Positions 24,813 to 34,250 of a DNA stretch of 64,000 nucleotides are shown here, one piece after another. Both the position numbers and the translations under genes were made by a program. Within the stretch, counting starts at the first letter, position 1, and each line of letters starts with the position of its first letter. The stretch spans positions 362,866,001 to 362,930,000 of the forward strand of contig NC_092340.1 in the NCBI RefSeq assembly GCF_046630445.1. The letters are read 5' to 3'. The stretch is from Rutidosis leptorrhynchoides (Eukaryota; Streptophyta; Magnoliopsida; Asterales; Asteraceae). The notes under the pieces were generated by a model. The model made no database searches, was not told the origin of the DNA, and saw only the letters and a program-made list of their open reading frames with translations.

Positions 24813-25169
24813 TTAAAAAAACACAAGATAACCAACTACCATCGACAAGACCATTGTCATCAACTGATATCTCCACAATTTATGTTCAAGCTCTTTGGCC
24901 TTCGCCTCTGCTGCATTTTTTTATCTTAACAATCCACGAATTATAGCTAGTAGACGAACAGGGGTTGGTGGGTCAATCCATTCAAAAAACCCACAATTGC
25001 GAATCTAAGTACCAAAAAAAAAATGAATCAATTATTCAATTAAATAATGGAAAAATTAGGGTTATACTCACAAATTGTTAACCTGACAAGAAACGAATCG
25101 ACGACCAGCGTTGCCCTCTGTCCATGCTATCTGTTCAATCAAAGGTCGACCACAATCACAAGAATTCAT
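24813..25169 (-). pseudogene. MULE antisense gene: GRF zinc finger, coiled coil, membrane segment
   Basis: Minus strand, starting ATG at 25,169, about 80 bases inside the right TIR. Exon 1 (25,169-25,083) codes MNSCDCGRPLIEQIAW and NAGRRFVSC. Intron 25,082-25,005 begins GT and ends AG. Exon 2 (from 25,004) gives NCGFFEWIDPP. Together these make a GRF-type zinc finger (C-x-C-G ... GRRFxxC ... CGFFxW). After a TAA at 24,923-24,921 the same frame runs on as AAEAKAKELEHKLWRYQ, then a hydrophobic stretch ending VVGYLVFF, to a TAA at 24,815-24,813. Plant GRF proteins often have exactly this GRF, coiled coil and C-terminal membrane layout, so the first stop looks like a truncating mutation. GRF fingers bind nucleic acid; a role in transposition is inference. 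Confidence 0.75.
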
Positions 25170-25249
25170 CTTGGTTACTTTTTTAAGATTTGGGGATGAA
25201 GAACTCGAACCAGTAGATTGAATATGAGAGAGGTCTTTAATTTATTGGG

Positions 25250-25487
25250 AATAAATGAAAAAGTGGGTGAGTTAATGGGGATAACGAGAGTGTAACAAAT
25301 AAAGACCAAATTACCCTCACGTGGAGATCACGTGGTAATGGGTTAACGGGAGAAGCAAACAGAAACCGTAACTAGGGCTATCCTTGCACAAGAATTCAAG
25401 CATAATGACTATCCCCCCTCAAATCCACAAGTATGTCTATCCTAGCTGGGTGGTACAAACCACAGGGGCTACCCGCGCAATTTTCTC
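25250..25487 (-). repeat. MULE right terminal inverted repeat
   Basis: Inverted copy of 20,622-20,859, ending CCGCGCAATTTTCTC next to TTTTACATA. High arm identity suggests a recent insertion. Confidence 0.95.
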
Positions 25488-25779
25488 TTTTACATATGTA
25501 GTTCATTGTTAATATACTTAGTGATATGTTTACTTATAATAATACCATGTTAACTATGTATATATATCCATATATATATGACATCATATAGTTTTTACAA
25601 GTTTTAACGTTCGTGAATCACCGGTCAACTTGGGTGGTCAATTGTCTATATAAAACCTATTTCAATTAATCAAGTCTTAACAAGTTTGATTGCTTAACAT
25701 GTTAGAAACACTTAATCATATAAATATCAATTTCATTTAATATATATAAACATGGAAAAGTTCGGGTCACTACATAAAG

Positions 25780-25857
25780 TAGCACAGTACGCACAAATAC
25801 GCAGTTTCGCAAAAATCACAAGGCACAAAAACAAGTCGAAAAAGTTGGGTTGTTACA
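25780..25857 (-). repeat. Gypsy A 5' LTR, remaining end
   Basis: TAGCACAGTACGCAC...GGTTGTTACA matches 8,831-8,907, completing the LTR interrupted by B1. AACTG follows as the probable target duplication. Confidence 0.9.
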
Positions 25858-26859
25858 AACTGCATATCTGTATTCATAGAATCTAGTCATTTTCAGATTC
25901 AGGATCTGATATGGCCTCACGCAGATAGAGGGTTCATCAACAGTGCGCTCAGTTTCAACGTGTGGATTAATCAGTTTAAACCTCATAAGCCGATGAGTTC
26001 TACTAGATCTATAAAGTGCAGGTGTAACACGTTCTGGCTCACCAACAGTGCGCTCAGTTTCAACGTGTGGATTGCTAGTGCTTACAAGGTATGTTACTTT
26101 AAAGTACTTAAATTTCTTCAAGATCTACTTTACTCCCACTGACTTCTTGTAAGAGAATATCTCTTTCCAGGAATTTAGCAGACCGAGCAGAAAACACGTT
26201 GTCTTCAGCTTGGTAGTAAAAGTAGTAACCCATTGTTTCCTTTATGTATCGTACAAAGTAACATTAGATAGTTCTGGGTTCTAATTTGTTTGAAGTGTCA
26301 TGCTTCACGTACGCTTTATAACCCCAGACTTTCAGATAAGACAACTTGAGATTCTTCCCATGCCATAACTCATATGGTGTCTTTTCTACCTTCATAGTTG
26401 GAATCCCATTGAGTATGCATGTAGCAGACTCTCATGCATATCCCTAAAAGACGGTAGTAGAGAAATCAGACTCATCATAAATCAAACTATATCAAGTAAA
26501 GTTCGATTCCTCTTACTCAGACACACCATCGTGTTGTGGTGTGTAAGGTAGAGTGAACTATGAGACAATTCCACAATTCTTTAGGTGGTCCAAAAAAAAA
26601 CTCTTGATTCATAAACTTACTTACTCCATCAGAGCGAAGTGCTTTAATGGTCTTTCCAAGCTGGTTATCTACTTCATTTTGGAATACTTTTGAATGTTAA
26701 AATAGCTTTATGTTTATGCTTCAGCAAATGAACATAATCATAGCCACTGTACTCATCAGCAAATGTAATGAAGTAAAATTAACTAAATCTATACATTGTT
26801 CTTAAAGGGCTACATACAACAGTATGTATTAGTCCTAAAAGATCTTTAGCTCTTTTACC
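25858..26859 (-). pseudogene. copia E: integrase and integrase-RT hinge remnant
   Basis: Minus strand, from about 26,859 down. KRAKDLLGLIHTVVCSPLRT is the region after the copia integrase zinc finger. Then come the core with EYSGYDYVHLLKHKHKA-like text, the LNGIPTMKVEKTPYELWHGK motif near 26,400, and LSYLKVWGYKAYV. Near 25,930-26,070 the hinge contains a duplicated NPHVETERTV unit. The order agrees with the RT remnant across gypsy A. It has many breaks and is a fossil. Confidence 0.8.
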
Positions 26860-28045
26860 TAAGATATCATCGTATCTTCCGTTATAAATATCCTCCATAT
26901 TTCTGAAGATATTTTCATAACTATTCTTATCTGAAATCATTCATCTCTTCGCGCTATCTGTGTTATATCATAAAAGAAACTGTTTCAGTTTCTAAATTCT
27001 GAAAATTTCGAAAAATGGATGTCTTTGAAGTAGTGTTGGGAACTGAAGCATGAGTTAGTATAATATAATGACATTTGATCAACGTAATTATATTATAGTA
27101 AGTCATGCTGAGTTTTTAATGGAACGTGATAAAGGTTCACAGATCATACCCTCATCATGAACCATGTTACATAACTCTTTCATTCTATATAATCTCTAAA
27201 AATATCAAGAAAATATTTTCTTAATGATTCGGTCTTTTTCGAGGTATTCTGGTAATTTGACAAGTCAGATTGTACTATTACCATTTCTTTCATAGAACAT
27301 TAGTTATGTTCATCTGAAACTTCATACCTACGAATTCTGGACCATTATCCGCTTGACTTAAGGTCGGGAAGAGAAAATGAAAGCATGAAGCTTCGAAATA
27401 TAATGGAGAATATAAAGCCCGATAACAACCCCGAAATTACAAACCGTGTATATCAATGCGTATAACAATATAAAGACACGGGAGAATGAAAAACACTATA
27501 ACCCCAAGGTAATAGTAGAAGAAAGTAATTTCCTCTGGTGGTAGATGAAAAAGAAAAATGACAGATATGAAAGTTAGGAATATATCAAGAATCAGAACTG
27601 GATGAAGCATTTCACAATCTTTTGAAAGTATGAAATGAGGAAGAAGATGTAGGAGTAGTGAAAATAATGAAACGGAAGAGGTCAATTTATAGCAAAATAT
27701 CGGACGCAGCAATAGAGGCAGCTTACGCATTTAATTAAAGAAGATCTTAATCTCCTTAATTTCCGAAGAATCAAATCTTATTTAGATTATGAAGATTTTC
27801 TATTCCTTAAATTACGGAAATCAATCGTTAATATGTCAAGAGTTAAGACGAATCTCTATTCTTCATTTCACTCTTTTACGATAACTTCTCTCATACGCTT
27901 CGAATAATCGGATTGTTTTATCCATATTATTCAATGGTGATAAAACTCTATTTATCAACACATATACGTCATGAAAACATTTTTATTGTTAGTCATGACG
28001 ACCTCACTCAAATTTCGGGACGAAATTTCTTTAACGGGTAGGTAC
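26860..28045 (+). repeat. Copy of C internal 3' tail preceding the first LTR
   Basis: Nearly identical to 45,766-46,951 and similar to 1,818-2,953. It ends with GGGACGAAATTTCTTTAACG and GGTAC before TGTGATGACC. It contains the antisense hydrophobic ORF. Confidence 0.85.
27437..27730 (-). CDS. Antisense hydrophobic ORF (C tandem copy)
   Basis: 97 codons, same frame and length as 46,343-46,636 and 2,394-2,687. The conserved middle reads KDCEMLHPVLILDI. Two or three possible membrane segments are seen. The embedded CTATAAAT and the downstream Met at residue 41 are also conserved. Function is unknown. Confidence 0.45.
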   Translation of the reverse strand: MRKLPLLLRPIFCYKLTSSVSLFSLLLHLLPHFILSKDCEMLHPVLILDIFLTFISVIFLFHLPPEEITFFYYYLGVIVFFILPCLYIVIRIDIHGL

Positions 28046-28421
28046 TGTGATGACCCGGAAATTTCTGACCAAATTTAAACTTAATCTTTGTATGATTAAC
28101 ATTTCCGACACGATAAGCAAAGTCTGTAAAACTGAATCTCAAAATTTTTGAACTACTTTCATATATTCAAATACCTTTCGGTTATTCTTGACGATTCGCG
28201 AACAATTATATGTATATAGATACATATATATACACTATAACTTGAAAACGTAACAATGTATTAATTGTTTGATACCGTACATTAAACTTATTGGTTTAAA
28301 TATTTATTTGAATATATATGATAAGTTGGAATATTAATTATATGAATAACTTGCGACGTATATTTAAAACGTGTTTATAAATGTTGAAAATATATATTAA
28401 CTTGGTCATAAAATGATTTGT

Positions 28422-28464
<43 letters not shown>

Positions 28465-28939
28465 CAAATAGCGAGACGATGATTTATAAAAGTAAATGAC
28501 CAAAATACTCGAAAGTTTAAGATATACTTTGAGTGGTATAGTTTAGAGATAATTTAAGGCTATATTTTGACAAAGCTACGTGACACGAAATGTAAAATGC
28601 AAGTTTTCTCAGCGTACGAAAGGACATTTGAAAAACCGAAACCGGGACATAAGTCGAGTGATGACGTACGACTTATCAGAACAAAAATTACAAGTCAACT
28701 ATGCATGTGAATTTAATATAATATATAATTAATTATATAAATTAAATATATTATATATATAATATAATATTATGTCGACAAACAAGAAGTTAAAAATTTG
28801 TGAGCTGTCCCAGGGTGCCATGCGATCGCATGGCCTTGAAGCACAAATCCCATGCGATCGCATGGGGTACTTTTTTAGAAAAGGTTCTATAAATTGCTCA
28901 GTTTTCACACTTCTTTCTCTAATATTACTCCGTATTTAT

Positions 28940-29005
<66 letters not shown>

Positions 29006-30524
29006 GATTAATATTATTGTTAATCTTATTATTATTAATATTATTAATTAGTATTATACATAAAATACTACGACGAGGTTATGAGCGTGTCACTTTCAAA
29101 ATGGTTTTCATACGGGATAGAGCTAAGGAAATTATGGGTTATTGCCAAGGAGGTTATGGGTAATGTTCGAGGGTATATTTGTGAATCAAATCTAGTGTTT
29201 ATCATCTCCGTTGCATCTACGTACTTTCCTACAATATTGAATCTCAATAATGATACGTAAGCACTCATATTTTATCTTTTATACATTAATTGTGTATCCA
29301 TGTCTAGTGCACGAGTATATATATTTATATATGCTTATATGCTAAATTATGTCGTTAAACAGTTTATAATAAATCACGAATTAAATACATATATTACTGG
29401 TAAAAGGTATATGATATACATGTTTTTGGAAAGCTGGCGAAAAATCAATAACTTTTCATTTAGATATCGAATAAATTCGATGAACGGATTAAAAGATATG
29501 ATCAACTGAATTATGATTGACGTTAATTGAAATTGCTTTTGAATCTGCAATTAAGATTTAAACAAATTGTTTACGAGATTGATAAATTGGATTTTTGAAT
29601 ATTACCAACCGAGTAAATGAATCCTTATATAAGGTACGTCTCGTTTTATTAAACAACTGCCAAAATTGACTTTTTGAAACGACTTTGGATAACTTTTGTA
29701 TGTCGATCTCGAGCATTAGGATTGTGATACACTATGACCTGACCTATCTTGATAGACATTTATTGACCAACATATGTTCTCTAGGTTGAGATCTACGGTT
29801 ATTTGGTAATCCGAGTTTCGATCACATTTTGGTGAACGACTTTATATGCTGCTAAGGTGAGTAGTAGTATATGGATCCATAGGGCTTGATATCCCCGTCC
29901 GAGCTAGAGCACTAGCCTTTTAACGGACGTATACTATTTGAGAAACGTACACGTTGGTTTGCGTGTATTATTAAGATGATTATACAAAGGGTACAAATTA
30001 TATATACGTTAAGTTTAGTTACCAGGGTGCTCAATTTCGTAGAATATTTTGATAAACGTTTCTAGATTGAACAACTGAAATCTTGTGATCCACCTTTATA
30101 TACAGATTATGCGCAACATTAAAACTATGAACTCACCAACCTTTGTGTTGACACTTGTTAGCATGTTTTATTCTCAGGTTCCCTAGAAGTCTTCCGCTGT
30201 TTGATTATATGTTAGACAAGCTATATGCATGGAGTCTTACATGGCATATTTTTTCAAGGAAACGTTGCATTCACCAAATCATCACCATGTATCTTATTTT
30301 GACTGCATTGTCAACGGAAGTACTATTGTAAACTATTATTTATGGTGATTGTCTATATGTAGAAATCATCAGATGTCGAAAACCTTTGATTTAAATATTC
30401 ATTTATGGTGTGCCTTTTCAAAATAATGCAATGTTTACAAAACGTATCATATAGAGGTCAAATATCTCGCAATGAAATCGATGAATGACGTGTTCGTCCA
30501 TATGGATTTGGAGCGATCGTCACA
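28046..30524 (+). repeat. Element C 5' LTR
   Basis: 2,479 bp, TGTGATGACCCGG...GATCGTCACA. It holds (TA)n at 28,424-28,461 and (TTA)n at about 28,943-29,003. It is almost identical to 46,952-49,549 apart from a length difference of about 120 bp overall, so the insertion is young. Confidence 0.9.
28818..28894 (+). promoter_or_regulatory. C LTR promoter: palindrome pair plus TATA
   Basis: CCATGCGATCGCATGG at 28,818-28,833 and 28,850-28,865, start-to-start 32 bp, then CTATAAAT at 28,887-28,894. The same arrangement is in D and in the other C LTR. Confidence 0.65.
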
Positions 30525-30525
30525 G

Positions 30526-30540
30526 TTGGTATCAGAGCGT
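30526..30540 (+). other. Primer-binding site of element C
   Basis: TTGGTATCAGAGCGT directly after the LTR end, complementary to initiator-Met tRNA. Confidence 0.85.
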
Positions 30541-31164
30541 TGGTCCTAGCGAACCAGGTCTTGCATGAGTGTGTCTAACTGATAGTTGTTACGATGCATT
30601 AGTAAGTCTGGACTTCGACCGTGTCTGCATATTAAAAGTTTTGCTTATCATTTCTTGTCGGAAATTACATGCTTATCATTCTTAAGTCTTGACACATTTT
30701 CCTGCATTTATTGTATAAATAGTGTATAGACAAAAATTCATATCTTAGCGTATCTGTTACTGTAAACTTTTCCTGACATCTTCTAAAAATTTCTCCGTAA
30801 TTTATGGAATTTGGTATTTTATATACATACGTAAATTATGTATTGAATAATACCAAACTAAATTCAATAATTTAATTTATATCAAAAATCATCTCCCTAA
30901 TTATACAAGATGGATCCCGTATCTAGTTCAAATTCCTTAAACTCCGACAGCTATTCCGATATGGATATTCACCTGAATTCCGAAGACATTGTAACCGGAA
31001 TGGATCAACCAATTAGCCATCATCTATTCTAGATGAATTGGGGATGGGTTCGTAGTTTACTTAATCATTGGAGACAAGAAGAAGATGATCCCTTCCATCC
31101 ACCACATTTCCCTCTTGGCGAAGAACCTGAAGCACTTACCGGCGAACCTTTTCGAGACACCATT
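30541..31164 (+). other. Element C leader with start of a short ORF
   Basis: A non-coding leader, then an ATG at 30,910 opening MDPVSSSNSLNSDSYSDMD, a Ser/Asp-rich start resembling the pre-gag ORFs of A and B2. B2 is inserted at 31,164, with CCATT repeated at 44,082. Similar Ser/Thr/Pro-rich coding continues for a short way after 44,082. It is broken. Confidence 0.5.
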
Positions 31165-31170
31165 TTCCCT

Positions 31171-33783
31171 CTTGTCCTTATTTTAGTATGCAATAGCGGA
31201 AGCTCTTAATAATCACCTGAGAATAAACATGCTTAAAACGTCAACAAAAATGTTGGTGAGTTATAGGTTTAACCTATATATTATCAAATCATAATAATAG
31301 ACCACAAGATTTCATATTTCAATATGCATCCCATACATAGAGATAAAATTCATTCATATGGTGAACACCTGGTAACCGACATTAACAAGATGCATATATA
31401 AGAATATCCCCATCATTCCGGGACACCCTTCGGATATGATATAAATTTCGAAGTACTAAAGCATCCGGTACTTTGGATGGGGTTTGTTAGGCCTAATAGA
31501 TCTATCTTTAGGATTCGCGTCAATTAGGGTGTCTGTTCCCTAATTCTTAGATTACCAGACTTAATAAAAAGGGGCATATTCGATTTCGATAATTCAACCA
31601 TAGAATGTAGTTTCACGTACTTGTGTCTATTTTGTAAATCATTTATAAAACCTGCATGTATTCTCATCCCAAAAATATTGGATTTTAAAAGTGGGACTAT
31701 AACTCACTTTCACAGATATTTCCTTCCTCGGAAATAAGACTTGGCCACGGATCGATTCATGAACCTATACAAATATGTACATATATATCAAAGTATGATC
31801 AAAATATATTTATAACACTTTTAATACATTTTGATGTTTTAAGTTTATTAAGTCAGCTGTCCTCGTTAGTAACCTACAACTAGTTGTCCAACGTTAGATG
31901 TACATAAAAAAATTGATATATATTATCTTGAATCAATCCACGACCCAGTGTATACAAGTCTCAGGCTAGATCACAACTCAAAGTATATATATTTTTGGAA
32001 TCAACCTCAACCCTGTATAGCTAACTCCCTCATTACTGCATATAGAGTGTCTATGGTTGTTCCAAATAATATATACACATGGGTCGATATGATATGTCAA
32101 AACATTTGCATACGTGTCTATGGTATCCCAAGATTACATAATATATTAGAATACATGTATAATACAATATAAGTTAGCTAGGATATGATTAATATAGATT
32201 TGTTACCAATTTTCACGTTGCTACAACAAGGAAAATTATCTAATCTTGTTTTACCCATAACTTCTTCATTTTAAATCCGTTTTGAGTGAATCAAATTGCT
32301 ATGGTTTAATATTGAACTCTATTTTATGAATCTAAATAGAAAAATTATAGGTTTATAGTCAGAAATATAAGTTACAAGTCTTTTTTGTAAAGGTAGTCAT
32401 TTCAGTCGAAAGAACGACGTCTAGATGACCATTTTAGAAAACATACTTCCACTTTGAGTTTAACCATGATTTTTGGATATAGTTTCATGTTCATAAGAAA
32501 AATAATTTTCCCAGAAGAACAACTTTTAAATCAAAGTTTATCATAGTTTTTAATTAACTAACCCAAAACAGCCCGCGGTGTTACTACGACGACGTATGTC
32601 CGGTTTTACAGTGTTCTTCGTGTTTTCAGGTTTTAAATCATTAAGTTAGCATATCATATAGATATAGAATATGTGTTTAGTTGATTTTAAAAGTCAAGTT
32701 AGAAGGATTAACTTTTGTTTGCGAACAAGTTTAGAATTAACTAAACTATGTTCTAGTGATTACAAGTTTAAACCTTCGAATAAGATAGCTTTATATGTAT
32801 GAATCGAATGATGTTATGAACATCATTACTACCTCAAGTTTTCTGGATAAAGCTACTGGAAATGAGAAAAATGGATCTAGCTTCAAAGGATCCTTGGATG
32901 GCTTGAAAGTTCTTGAAGCAGAATCATGACACGAAAACAAGTTCAAGTAAGATTTCCACTCGAAATAAGATTGTTATAGTTATAGAAATTGAATCAAAGT
33001 TTGAATATGAGTATTTCCTTGTATTAAAAAGATATCTTACTGTAAATAATAAAGATTTCTTGAGGTTGGATGATCACTCTACAAGATTGGAAGTAAGCTA
33101 GCAAACTTGGAAGTATTCTTGATTTTATGAAACTAGAACTTGTAGAATTTATGAAGAACACTTAGAACTTGAAGATAGAACTTGAGAGAGATCAATTAAA
33201 TGAAGAAAATTGAAGAATGAAAGTGTTTGTAGGTGTTTTTGGTCGTTGGTCTATGGATTAGATATAAAGGATATGTAATTTTGTTTTCATGTAAATAAGT
33301 CATGAATGATTACTCATACTTTTGTAATTTTATGAGATATTTCATGCTAGTTGCCAAATGATGGTTCCCACATGTGTTAGGTGACTCACATGGGCTGCTA
33401 AGATCTTATCATTGGAGTGTATATACCAATAGTACATACATCTAAAAGCTGTGTATTGTACGAGTACGAATACGGGTGCATACGAGTAGAATTGTTGATG
33501 AAACTGAACGAGGATGTAATTGTAAGCATTTTTGTTAAGTAGAAGTATTTTGATTAGTGTCTTGAAGTCTTTCAAAAATGTATGAATACATATTAAAACA
33601 CTACATGTATATACATTTTAACCGAGTCGTTAAGTCATCGTTAGTCGTTACATGTAAGTGTTGTTTTGAAACCTTTAGGTTAACGATCTTGTTAAATGTT
33701 GTTAACCCAATGTTTATAATATCAAATGAGATTTTAAATTATTATATTATCATGATAATATGATGTATGAATATCTCTTAATA

Positions 33784-33860
<77 letters not shown>

Positions 33861-34215
33861 TTAAATGTCGTTACAACGATAATCGTTACATATATGTCTC
33901 GTTTCAAAATCATTAAGTTAGTAGTCTTGCTTTTACATATGTAGTTCATTGTTAATATACTTAATGATATGTTTACTTATCATAATATCATGTTAACAAT
34001 ATATATATCCATATATATGTCATCATATAGTTTTTATAAGTTTTAACGTTCGTGAATCACCGGTCAACTTGGGTGGTCAATTGTCTATATGAAACTTATT
34101 TCAATTAATCAAGTCTTAACAAGTTTGATTGCTTAACATGTTGGAAACACTTAATCATGTAAATAACAATTTCATTTAATATATATATAAACATGGAAAA
34201 GTTCGGGTCACTACA
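31171..34215 (-). repeat. B2 3' LTR
   Basis: Matches 41,093-44,081 and ends GGGTCACTACA. It includes a (TA)n tract at 33,786-33,857, absent at that length from the other copies. Confidence 0.9.
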
Positions 34216-34250
34216 GTACCTACCTGTTAAATAAATTTCGTCCCGAAATT

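Larger units (their letters stand above)
20613..25496 (+). mobile_element. Mutator-like element (MULE) with 9-bp TSD
   Basis: Element 20,622-25,487 (4,866 bp) is flanked by TTTTACATA at 20,613-20,621 and 25,488-25,496, the 9-bp duplication expected of Mutator-like elements. The empty site is seen at 33,930 and 43,797 in the B2 LTRs (CTTTTACATATGTAG). TIRs of about 238 bp begin GAGAAAATTGCGCGG. It contains a spliced transposase gene on plus and a GRF zinc-finger gene on minus, which converge. Both carry defects, so this copy is probably not autonomous, although its ends are well kept and could be mobilised in trans. Confidence 0.95.
17634..25774 (-). repeat. Solo LTR B1 (B family), split by a MULE
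   Basis: It begins TGAAATGTCCCG, ends GGGTCACTACA, and is flanked by TAAAG at 17,629-17,633 and 25,775-25,779. Without the MULE and its duplicated 9 bp it is about 3,266 bp, close to the 3,287-bp LTR at 40,795-44,081. There is no PBS, internal region or second LTR, so it is a solo LTR left by LTR-LTR recombination. It differs more from the B2 LTRs than those do from each other. Confidence 0.9.
6116..25857 (-). mobile_element. Ty3/gypsy element A (Tekay-like chromovirus)
   Basis: A long-LTR gypsy element on the minus strand, inserted into the RT region of copia E. The left LTR is 6,116-8,907 (2,792 bp). The right LTR is 14,843-17,633 plus 25,780-25,857, split by solo LTR B1. Flanks GACTG (6,111-6,115) and AACTG (25,858-25,862) look like a 5-bp target duplication with one change. 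PBS, acidic ORF, gag, protease, RT, RNase H, integrase and a chromodomain-like end follow in order. The internal coding part is broken, with about seven breaks. The LTRs differ at about 10 of 310 bases in one stretch compared by eye (about 3%). Confidence 0.9.

Noticed and set aside
33734-33949. Tyr-Ile repeat frames here and at 50,931, 58,467, 58,507 and 60,321
   Set aside because: (TA)n tracts read as protein.
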